Below the pieces are notes generated by a model. It made no database searches and had not been told where the DNA came from. It worked only from the letters and a program-made list of their open reading frames with translations. Shown one piece after another: positions 55,326 to 64,000 of a stretch of DNA of 64,000 nt; position 1 is the first letter of the stretch, and each line of letters starts with the position of its first letter. The DNA is from Iris pallida (taxonomy: Eukaryota; Streptophyta; Magnoliopsida; Asparagales; Iridaceae): positions 24,534,331 through 24,598,330 of the forward strand of contig JANAVB010031417.1 in NCBI GenBank assembly GCA_029216955.1, read 5' to 3'. The position numbers and the translations under genes are program-made.

Positions 55326-55661
55326 TTAAGAAAGATCACTGTCATCCTTTTCGACATTAGGACGGGGACCACTACCGTCCTTATCAAAGACATAATCGGC
55401 AAAAGTGTCGAGAACATCTTTGCTGAAACCCACGAGGAACTTGCGAGCAGCCATCCTCATGGCCTCTTCTTCTTCTTCTTCTTCTTCAGTTTTTCCCGGT
55501 TCAAGCAAGAAGTCCAGGATATCTCTCGGTGGTTTGGGAGCAGACGAACCTTCGTCTGCCCCTGCCTGCTTTGGCTGGACCAGTTCGGCCGGATGTTCTT
55601 CAACACCCATTTCAACTTTCGGGGCGAGTTCAGCCTTCTTGGATGCATCTTCAGACGACAT
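55326..55661 (-). CDS. Antisense ORF of Tat-A, homologue of Tat-B antisense ORF 1
   Basis: It encodes 111 residues from ATG 55661 (MSSEDASKK). The core (PRDILDFLLEPGKTEEEE, then AMRMAARKFLVGFSKDVLD) matches the Tat-B protein, with a longer glutamate run from a GAA repeat. A TATA box stands 47 bp upstream, and five 30-bp repeats lie beyond that. The frame is intact, while the rest of Tat-A carries many lesions, consistent with a protein that is or was useful. The function is unknown. Confidence 0.75.
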   Translation of the reverse strand: MSSEDASKKAELAPKVEMGVEEHPAELVQPKQAGADEGSSAPKPPRDILDFLLEPGKTEEEEEEEEAMRMAARKFLVGFSKDVLDTFADYVFDKDGSGPRPNVEKDDSDLS

Positions 55662-55707
55662 TTTTATGTTGAACAGTGGAAGTGCTCATTCCTATCAGAT
55701 TTTTGTT

Positions 55708-55716
55708 CTATTTATA
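55708..55716 (-). promoter_or_regulatory. TATA box of the Tat-A antisense ORF
   Basis: On the minus strand it reads tctataaatagaac. Sequence and spacing match the Tat-B counterpart (44004-44012). Confidence 0.75.
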
Positions 55717-55740
55717 GACAGAGATTCTCAAAATCATATT

Positions 55741-55882
55741 CATCCGACGGTTCGCCCGTTCATTCATCATCACCTGACGGTTCACCCGTTCATTTATTGT
55801 CATCTGACGGTTCGCCCGTTCATTCATTATTACCCGACGGTTCATCCGTTCATTCATCATCATCTGACGGTTCATCCGTTCA
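55741..55882 (-). repeat. Five 30-bp tandem repeats upstream of the Tat-A antisense ORF
   Basis: Units start at 55741, 55771, 55801, 55831 and 55861, each reading ctgacggttcacccgttcat or a close variant. The last unit is cut by the TG of the Tat-C LTR at 55883. The TGACGG core and the position just beyond the antisense TATA box suggest regulatory repeats. Confidence 0.8.
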
Positions 55883-56798
55883 TGTAGGTCCTGAAAAAAT
55901 TAAGTTGCATACATCAACAAAGTCAGAATATCAAGAAATATAATTTTCAGATGAACTGCGCAGACATCAGATTGCGCACGATAGTTTGCGCACAATTCCA
56001 AGCGCGCAGGCTGACGTGGCAGATCATCATCATTACCTAACACAAATCAAATCTTCTGACAGCTGATAGCACGGAGAACGAGGCGACCGTTCGTTTAATC
56101 GTGCAGCACGGCGCTCGAGGACAGCTGGCAGCGCAATCCAAGTTGGCACAATCCATGTTGGCGCAATCCATTCCTGCACAGTCCAAGTCTGCGTAATTCA
56201 GAACCAGTGCAATTCAGTGTGCGCGTTCTATCAACACAAATGACAAAATACACGTGGCATTCATGCCATCAATTGCTCATTTCGTGGCAACTGTCTATGC
56301 ACGATCATGCGTAATTCAATCAAAAGTTGCCATGTGTCCAAGACAGGTGGACCACGATCCAACAACTGCCTGCGCAGTCCACTGTTGCGCAATCCAATTG
56401 CTGCACAAATCATCCTGCGCAGTCCAAAATAACTGAAAGTTAGTTATTTCTCAGAACTCTATAAATAGAGTTTCAAGTCTCCATTCAAGGGGATCAATAA
56501 TCAGAAATCAGAGATTAGATTATCAGACTTCAAAGTTCAGAGAGTTCAGGAGTTCTTGCCCAAGTGCTGCTGCATTCTTCTGAGGCTTTTGCCTTCAATC
56601 TCCGAGGCTTTTTGCTTTCAATTCCAGAGCTGTTTTCAACTTCAGAGGCTTCATCTTCAGAGTTCACATCGTCCAAGGGATAAAGCAATCGTCATCTAGA
56701 TTGGATTCTTAAAGTTGTACCATTCCCAGAATTCAAATTGTAATTTTTTTTACAAAGTTTGTATCAATAAAGTTCTTCAATTTTTGTTTTTGCAAACA
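55883..56798 (+). repeat. 5' LTR of Tat-C
   Basis: This 916-bp LTR runs from TGTAGGTCCTG to gcaaaca. It carries many tgcgca(a/g)tcc-type motifs and a TATA box ctataaatagag at 56460-56467. It is clearly more diverged from the Tat-A LTR than the Tat-B LTRs are from each other. Confidence 0.85.
56460..56467 (+). promoter_or_regulatory. TATA box of the Tat-C LTR
   Basis: The sequence ctctataaatagag is identical in sequence and context to the Tat-A box. Confidence 0.75.
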
Positions 56799-56800
56799 AA

Positions 56801-59800
56801 ATGGCGACTCTGCTGGGGACGACTTTCTCCTCTGACGAGGAAGTGACAACTTAATGTGACGTAGCGTCTATCGGGAAGACGCAGAAGACTCTGGTTGTAA
56901 AGGTCAACCAGACAGCCTATGAAGCCATGATCAATTCCAAGACCACTCCTCGCAATGCGACCACTTCTTCCACGAGCAAAGTGCGCACAGTGTGGGTCTC
57001 CAAGACTGTTGTGCAGTCCATTAACTCTGCCAGCAAGACTGCTGTACAGTCTGTCAAGAAGCCTGCTGCACAATCTGTTGCACAGTCTACAGTTACTGCC
57101 ACTAAGACTGTTGCACAATCTGTCTCTGCTACTGCTGCGCAATCTGCTGTTGCCAGTATACAGAGTACTTCATATGCTGCCTTGGCTAAGTGCAAGACTC
57201 CTATGCCCCTGGCGCAATTGGCTGCCAATCTGTCTGCGCAGTCCAATGCTACAACATCCAGAGTCTACCCTAAGCACTCTGTAGCAAGAACTCCTGATGC
57301 GCAAACCACAGTTTCTGTGACTAAAACCAGTGTGCCATCCTTTCATACGCAAACTGATCCTGCGCAATCCAAGAGTGACAGCCTTTTGGCTAAACTCTCT
57401 TCTTCTCATAACAAGGAAAAAGGCTCTGCTCCTCTTCTCAAACACACTATTGCTCCTGTGCAATCTACCGGGGGTAGTCCTTTGGCTATTCCTCTTCCTC
57501 TTCAAAACAAAGGAAAAGGCCCGTTGGTCTTTTCTCAAACTTTCTTGTCCTATGACTTGGAAGACAATAGAGGGAAACGCTCTTTAGCTAACCCTTCTCC
57601 ACAAAACAAAGAAAAAGGCCCTTTAGTCTTTTCTCAATCTTCTTCAGTTTTTACCGAAGAAGATCAATCTGAACGTGCTTTGGCACCAATCAGTACTATA
57701 ACTCTTTCAAACAAGGATGTTTATTTCCTTTATGACAAGAGGACTTGTACTGACCAAAGAGGTATTCTGCCTACCCCGGTAGCAGAATTCCAAGACCTCC
57801 CAACTCTCAAGATTTCCCGTTCCAGGCAGGGAAAACTGCTGGTGTCTCAGACAGAAACCCCTGGGGGTGAGTTTGCAGATCTAAGGACTTATCTCAATAG
57901 ACCTGCTTCGGTGAAACGCAAACAGCCAATGCCGAAGACCAAACATCATCAAAAACAAATTTCCAGGGCCAAAGATCCTGACACTTATGCCAATGAAGTG
58001 AGCACTTCCTTGTATACTCAAGGGACTAAACATTTGAAAAATCGGAATCATGTTCCGATCATTATCAAAGAACAGATCCCTCAGAGTTTCTCTTGTCCTA
58101 CTGTTGTTCCCGATCTCCGTAAATATCTCAAACAAAAATAAGACAATATTTCAACCCCTTCAGTTCAATCGTCTGATCATCATTGCAACCACAAAGTCAT
58201 CATCCAATGTTGTTGTCAAACAACAAAACGATCTGTCTTCGATCGTCTGACTTTTACTAAATCTGAACCTATGTCAGAAGAAGATGAAATCTTGTATGCT
58301 TCTATCAACATGACTTCCCGAGACACTGGGGGTAGACGGTGCTCTAAGCATGGCAAACCTCGTAAACCAAGTCAACGGTATTTAGAATTGCTCCAAGAAT
58401 CTTCTGAGGGAGTGTTTCGACATACCCGTTCTCGAAGCCGAGACACAATCGGTCAAAGGAATCTTCTTCAAGATCCTTCGGGTTATCTTTCTGCTTCTCA
58501 TTCAGGAGACGATTCTTTCTCCGACTATGATGCATACAGCGAAAGCTCTGAACAGACAGTGTCTTCCACTGTACCAAGAGAAGTGACAGCTTATGTTGTC
58601 ACTGATGATCCGGATGCTTCAATATCTAAAAATCAAGAACAGCGAATCACTGCACTTGAAGACAAGCTAAAAACTATGGCTGAAATGGTTGCTAGTATGC
58701 ATTCTATCATTGTGGCACAACATACTACACCACCAACTGTACCTGTTGCTAATCCAGAGATCATAGCATCTTCAGTACCTGCCAATACTGGGCTGGGGGT
58801 AGTGTCTCCTCAAATGCCTCATGTGCAAGTACAAGTTCAAACTACACCTAGTCAGTCAGGAGCTGGGGGTAGTGCTTACAATGTTGTTCCTCCTCCTATC
58901 ACTCTAACTCAACTTGCTCCTTCTTTGTCATCCGAAGATGCCAATGAAGCTGTCAAACTCTTGCGAACACAATTCGAAGCTTTTAAAGAGAAAGACAACT
59001 TGCAAAGATTGGGGATCAAGCAACCTTATCCAGTTGAGTGGAAAGAGGTCCCGTTCCCACCAAAATACAAGATCCCAACAATCTTTTTGTTTGATGGCAG
59101 TACTTCTCCTAGTCAGTTCATCAATCATTTTGAGGTAATGATCGTTCAACTCCAGCCAAATGATGCTCTTCTTACCAGAGTGTTCGTCGGTTGTTTAGCC
59201 GGCGTGATGCTCTTCATTATGACTGGTACAGAAGTTTGCCCGATGGTTGTATCACTTCCTTCTCAGGTCTCAAACAAATCTTCCTGGAACGGTTCTATGA
59301 AGGATTCAACGACATGACTATGTCAGCTCTCAACAAAATCAAACAGAAACACAATAAAACTGCTGAAAGTTTCATCGAACGGTTCTGCCGTAAAGCCTTG
59401 AAGATGCCTCCCGGGACTCCAGCTGCTGTCACTATTGATACTTATAAGGCAAATCTCTTGTCTATCATCAGTATGTGGACAGGATCTACCCAGTTCCAAG
59501 ATTGGCCCTCATTTATTGTCAACGCCAAAGCTGCAGAAGTAAGTGCCGAGAAGTTCAAACAATTGGGGGTACAAATGTCTAACCCTGATCGGGATGAACA
59601 CCAGACATCAGGTGGTGGCAACCGCCAGAACAACCGCAAAGCAAAAGAGACTTTGAACATCAATCTGAACGAGAATAAAGAGTCTCTAGCTGTCAATGTG
59701 GCTCCGCCTACTTCCACTCCGACTCCTTCTGCACCGCCACCGAGGGAACCTCATCCGAAAGTAGAATATTCCTTCGACGAGAATGATACTGCAAGCATCT

Positions 59801-60804
59801 TTGAATGTTTATTCAAAAGCAACAAGATTCAGCTCCCAGACCCAAAAAAACCTGATAAAGTTGGTAAGACAGATCATCCTAAATATTGTGTTTACCATAA
59901 GTTCATTGGACATCCTACTCGAGCATGCTACGTGCTCAAAGGCAAAATTCAAGAGCTTGTCAATGCTGGTGTCGTCACTCTGCAGCAAGATGAGAAGACT
60001 GTTACCGCAAACATGGTTTCGGTCCAATTTGGTGACTTTCTTCCGCAGATGGTACAGCACGGTGTCATTCCTATTCCCAAAGCTACTCTTGAGATTGAGA
60101 ATCTTCCGTCTCCACCAAATGAAGGTCTTGTCCCCTTGTCTCTTGACAACGGTGAAGTTATCTGGGTCCATCCAGATCTTGTTTCTGAATTCGAAGTCTC
60201 TTCTTCTTCTAAGAAGAAAGACCGCTCCAAAAGCAAGATAAAGACCTGCAATATGGTGTCTTTTGAACCCATCGTTAACGAAGAAATTCTGCTAGGCACC
60301 AGATCAGGGAAAGCTTACTTGAAGGAGTATCCTGATACTCAAGAAGATCCTGCCTCTTCTTCTGAACCTGCTCCGGCACAACCTGCTTCCACGGAAGAGA
60401 TCCCTTTCACATCCTCACCAATTGTAGTGCCTATTCCTCCTAAGTCGGTGGTTGCCGATAAAGGCAAACAACAAGTCCGCTTTGACAAGCCCCTGAAGAA
60501 ATTATCTCCTACAGGACTTAAAAAGCCATACAACTTTGATATATTGGCTCAACTTGCCAATACACCAGCTAGGATATCAATCTTTGAGCTCTTGCGCCTT
60601 TCTAAGGAGACTCGAGAAACTCTAAGTGAAGCCCTGATGCAGGCTGAAACTTGCCTAACTCTCCTCAAGAAACCGGAAGCAGAGCCAGTTTCTTGCCGTC
60701 ATTGTCACAGCGTATTAGAGTTGATTCCAAACATCACTTTCACTCAGAATGATATACTGTTGGAGGATAATAGACATGATCGTCCTCTTTACTATACAGG
60801 GTAA
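56801..60804 (+). pseudogene. gag: Tat-C gag
   Basis: It starts at ATG 56801. A TAA near 56852 replaces the Gln of Tat-A, and a TAA at 58139 falls at a Trp codon of Tat-A. Otherwise the frame runs to ~59200. There a ~10-bp insertion (gatgctcttc, copied from about 40 bp upstream) shifts the frame into the one that continues to 60804. Domains match Tat-A: A-Q-S-rich N-terminus, coiled coil, capsid (SPSQFINHFEVMIVQL), zinc motif (YCVYHKFIGHPTRACY). It ends at TAA 60802, one codon after the Gly that is mutated to stop in Tat-B. Confidence 0.85.
56802..56819 (+). other. Primer-binding site of Tat-C
   Basis: The sequence tggcgactctgctgggga again overlaps the gag ATG (56801). Confidence 0.8.
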
Positions 60805-61238
60805 GTTGATTCGATGAAAGTCGATCGTATCCTGATAGATCCGGGGTCTGCTCTCAGCATCATGCTAAAGACGATGCTAGACGTATTGAAGATACCAGTG
60901 CATAGTCTTTCAAGTACAATCACCACTATCTTGGGATTCAACCAAGGAAGGAGTGAACCTTTGGGTAAGATTCGCCTAAAACTTCAAATAGGCAATCTTC
61001 GCACAAAATTGACCTTCTATATTATCGACAATCATGGTTGTTCTTACAACGCTCTCCTGGGAAGACCCTTTCTCCATGAACATAATGTTGTTCTATCAAC
61101 TCTTCATCAATGCTTCAAATATGTTGATGACAAAGGAGAAGTTCACAAAGAAGTTGCAGACCTTTATCCTTTCAAGGGTGTCGAAGCATATTGCAATGAC
61201 GCTCGTATGTATAAAGAAGAATTTATGAAAGTGGTATT
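60805..61238 (+). pseudogene. pol: Tat-C protease, truncated
   Basis: The protease (LIDPGSALSIML, then STITTILGFNQGRSEPLGKI and GCSYNALLGRPFLHEH) is recognisable and open. It ends after NDARMYKEEFMKVV, where the next element's LTR begins at 61239. No linker, RT or integrase of Tat-C lies in the window. Confidence 0.85.
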
Positions 61239-61641
61239 TGTCACTACCACATTTCTAGTGTGAGGGTATTTTTGTCATTTTGGGGTATTTTTGAATTCAT
61301 TAGAATTAATTAGAATTTATGGGGATTTTTAGGAATTTATTTGGAATTGTTTGACTGAGTTGACTTTTGGCTAAGTTTTGACCTTGTAGGCCCACCTAGA
61401 GACTAACCCTAGTTAGTGGAGCTTGGTTAGGTCAAGTGACCCTAATCTAATTAGCATGACTTAAGTTAGTGCTTAGAGACTCACTAGAAATGGGATTAGA
61501 AGTTTTAGAAATCTTTTGATTAGTGAATGGCTTGTGGTTTCACAAGTCATATTGTGACTTAGCTAGTTTGGACTCAAACCTAGCTCAACCCCCTACCCTA
61601 ACCCTTGGCCGGCCACACCTTATCCATAGGGAATCCCACCC

Positions 61642-61649
61642 TATATAAA
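61642..61649 (+). promoter_or_regulatory. TATA box of the right-edge LTR
   Basis: The sequence ccctatataaacccctctc is a typical plant TATA box with a C/T-rich downstream start region. Confidence 0.65.
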
Positions 61650-61987
61650 CCCCTCTCAAACTTAGGGCTAGCCTCCCTCTTTAGAAATTTTGGATCCAAG
61701 TGGAAAGAGGTGAGTTCTTGATTTGTAAATTCTATATTAATTCCATTTTAACTCCTAAAATCGTCAAACTTGTTGCAATAGTTCCTAATAGTGATTTACT
61801 TGCTGTTGTGGAGGTTTGGTTCAGTTTGGAGATAATTTGGAGAAGTTGGGATACCAAGTGAGGAGCACAAAGAGGCTTTTATTCCATTAATCTTCACATT
61901 GAGGTAAACTCTCATTCCTCCATAAATTCTCCTGTAGTTTCCATGAATAGGAACCCTAAGGTCCCCCCCTAAGGTTCGTATTGGGTT

Positions 61988-62645
61988 GTGTCCAGTACCC
62001 TTTGTTTCGTGTCCGTTCTGGACACGTATCTGAACCATTGTTGCAGTGTTTGTCGAAATGCCTCAAAGGGCATTTCGATCTCATTTGTTCAATATTTTTA
62101 AATAGGAAATATAGATTTATCATGGTTTATTGGTCCCTAATCTTCTGTGATGCTTATTGTGTCATTTTGTATCGGATTTATTGTCTGGACACGCGCCGCA
62201 CTAGCCCGCGCGCGGCTACAGTATTTTCCCCTGCATTTCGGGGTCCACTGTGGACACGACACGGCTCGCCTTGACACCATATTTTGGGAGAGTGTTGGGG
62301 CATACACTGACACTCTTTTCCCCAAATTTCACTAGATATTATGCTGTGGTTTGGAAGTTATTCGTGGTGCACTGGGTTTTCACTGGAGCTGTGCACGTGT
62401 GTGTGTGGTCACTGATACGGGTTCTTATCTCTGGACACGACATACTAGGACACTGTGCAGGGGTATGGACACTTAGCTGGACACTAGGTGTACCTACTCC
62501 TATGTACACGGGACTTGGTTTCCACCCTACTGTGCACACGAGCCTCGTGCACACGTGCACGAGACTGTCCTAGTTTGGACTGTGTCCCCTATACTGTTTT
62601 GTGTATTTTCCTAGTTTGGACACTTTGTGTCCACTTAGGTGGACA
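61988..62645. repeat. Cluster of ggacac / gtgtcc motifs in the right-edge LTR
   Basis: About a dozen copies of tggacac or its complement occur in both orientations, some as close inverted pairs (gtgtccgttctggacac near 62008; ggacactttgtgtcc near 62615). It is comparable in style to the motif arrays of the other LTR families in the window. Confidence 0.7.
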
Positions 62646-63210
62646 CAAATAACTTGTACAACATGTATGCAATGTAAATTTACATTACCAACTATTATTT
62701 TGTGTTAAATGGATTCTTCAATAGCTTATTTGCCAAAATATAATTTCTGAAAACATGAGTATCAGTTTCCTGGTTCTCCAGATTTTTGGGTTGAATTTTG
62801 TTCCAGTTTTGGCCTAATTACTACTACTACATTTTGGTTTTTCGCTCATAAATCACTACTTTTATATGTTGTCTAACTGTAGGTTTGAAATGGGATTAAT
62901 TGGTTGTGTGTTGATCTCAAAATAGGGGATGACATAACCTGGGTTTAAGAACTGAAACTTGGTTCAGTTTTGAACCTTAAAGGCTGTGTGATTTTGATGA
63001 GTTAAAGTTTATTCCATTGATTCCTGCTTTTTACATCATCTACCTTACTGTCACTTCCTGCATAATATTAGACACACACTCTCCTTGACAGTTCACACAC
63101 ACTTGTTCCTGTACAATGTTTTTCCTGCACACATTCACTTTACTGTCACATAATTTTAATTCCTGCACTTGCCTGTACACTAGCCACTACTTCCTGTAAA
63201 TTGTTCCCCC

Positions 63211-63240
63211 ACATACACATACACATACACATGCACACAC
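63211..63240. repeat. Short acatac microsatellite
   Basis: An imperfect run of acatac units ending in cacacac. A TA run follows at about 63465-63484. Confidence 0.8.
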
Positions 63241-64000
63241 ATTGATTCCTGCTTCCAGTTTCTTCACTGCCTTTTGTTATGCACTGTCACACACTTTCCC
63301 TCATGCCTACTTTCCTGTCATTTGTTTTCCCTACACACACATGCTTCTCTCTATATTACATCTATGTATATATATTATGTGTAGGAACATGATACATGTA
63401 TATGTATGTTTAGGTAATGGTGGTTTTATGTCCAAGTATCTAATGTATGCCCTACATTCAATGTGTATATATATATATATTATTTATGAATGTCTAGATA
63501 GGTATGTGTATCTAAATATATGCAATATATTGTGTATATATGGGGATACATATATATATATAGGAATCATAACATGAAGTTATGTGTGTTGTGTATAAGT
63601 ATCATATGGAGGCCTATGGTTATTAGCCTATAGGTATATAGGGATATTCATGAACTTGCATGATGATATGTGTGATGTTGGTTGACTTGTGTTATATAGG
63701 TTGTAAAGACTTGGTATGCTAGCATAGGCTAGTTTAGTCTTGTTTAGACTAGTATGGACTAGTTAGGCCTAGTTTAGACTCAACTAGACTTGATTGACCT
63801 AGTTTGACTTCTAGGGTTGACCAAAGTTGACCAAGAGTTGACTTTGGCCTAGATTGACCTAGAATCATGTAGAATGCATAGTAGGACTCCATGTTACTAT
63901 TCTGGACTTGTTGTGACTTGTGCTGTTCTGTTTAGGAGCCAGACACCACTCCTTGGACAGTACGTTTCATACCGGACACTCAGTTACAGGCGAGTACATT

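Larger units (their letters stand above)
23925..55882 (+). mobile_element. Tat-A, old Tat-lineage Ty3/gypsy element, split by nested insertions
   Basis: The element consists of 5' LTR (23925-24822), gag, PR, RT and RNase H up to 31902. A copia insertion then intervenes (31903-54093, itself holding Tat-B), after which integrase and the 3' noncoding region run from 54094 to 55882. By comparison with Tat-B, about 0.7 kb of pol (the second RNase H and the start of integrase) is missing at the copia exit. No own 3' LTR or polypurine tract is visible. The LTR at 55883 starts directly on a tandem repeat and belongs to Tat-C. Confidence 0.75.
55883..61238 (+). mobile_element. Tat-C, truncated Tat element of the Tat-A family
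   Basis: 5' LTR, primer site, gag and the start of protease are present. It then ends where a new LTR starts at 61239. Its LTR lies directly on the Tat-A promoter repeats with no polypurine tract in front. It is therefore read as an independent insertion into Tat-A and not as the Tat-A 3' LTR. The candidate target bases are gttca (55878-55882). Confidence 0.75.
61239..64000 (+). repeat. Start of another large LTR, running off the window
   Basis: Tat-C ends exactly where TGTCACTACCAC begins, and no Tat homology follows. A TATA box lies about 400 bp in, followed by a C/T-rich start region, as in the Tekay LTR. There is no credible gene in 2.7 kb. The part holds a cluster of ggacac/gtgtcc motifs (about 61988-62645), short palindromes near 62525-62565, an acatac microsatellite and TA runs. 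It is most likely a long Ty3/gypsy LTR. The family cannot be fixed without its interior. Confidence 0.6.

Noticed and set aside
55883..56798. 3' LTR of Tat-A shared with Tat-C (tandem pair)
   Set aside because: There is no polypurine tract in front, a tandem repeat is cut mid-unit, and divergence from the Tat-A 5' LTR is large. An independent insertion fits better.
62137..62573. Several overlapping ORFs in the right-edge LTR
   Set aside because: They arise on both strands over the ggacac motif field and show no domain or start context. Chance frames.
1..64000. tRNA, rRNA or other structural RNA genes
   Set aside because: None found by reading. Primer-binding sites are the only tRNA-related sequences, and they are short complements.

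Overview
This window is retrotransposon-dense nuclear DNA from a flowering plant, probably a eudicot. I cannot name the species. There are no tRNA or rRNA genes, no bacterial-type operons and no clear host gene. Almost every base belongs to LTR retrotransposons of three lineages, or to a CACTA transposon end, nested in one another.

Layout. (1) 1-19384: two near-identical chromoviral Ty3/gypsy elements (Tekay/Del-like, 'Tekay-1' and 'Tekay-2') joined in tandem as LTR-internal-LTR-internal-LTR. The LTRs are about 3.1 kb and each internal region is exactly 5192 bp. The first LTR is cut short by 5' foreign sequence. (2) 19385-20812: 3' part of an LTR plus leader and start of gag of a related family ('Tekay-D'), the host of insertion 1. 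(3) 20813-23626: a degenerate CACTA-type segment. It carries a 355-bp inverted repeat of a plant B3-domain gene fragment and a typical subterminal repeat block ending in a CACTA terminus. (4) 23925-55882: an old Tat-lineage Ty3/gypsy element ('Tat-A') whose pol is split by a SIRE-like Ty1/copia element (31903-54093). That copia is itself split, 8 nt into gag, by a complete Tat element ('Tat-B', 33047-47316, 5-bp target duplication). (5) 55883-61238: another Tat element ('Tat-C', same family as Tat-A) whose 5' LTR sits directly on Tat-A sequence. It is truncated after protease by (6) 61239-64000, the start of a further large LTR running off the window.

How the parts work. The Tekay copies encode one gag-pol frame (two CCHC knuckles, PR, RT, RNase H, INT, C-terminal chromodomain-like segment), broken only by stop codons. 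The Tat copies encode gag, PR, a linker with repeated short hydrophobic motifs and a G-patch-like segment, RT, RNase H, a second archaeal-type RNase H, then INT, which is the Tat order. Downstream of INT they carry antisense genes with their own TATA boxes, one apparently spliced. The copia element has lost RT but keeps an intact 430-codon extra ORF with its own TATA-like promoter.

Most interesting: each Tat family carries its own short DNA motif repeated in the LTR and again in the gag N-terminal coding region; conserved antisense genes with promoter repeats; a possible gag intron beginning inside the Tekay LTR; tandem SUMO-interaction-like motifs and G-patch-like segments in Tat polyproteins; and hairpin arrays in the Tekay LTRs. 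All of this comes from reading the sequence; no database search was run.
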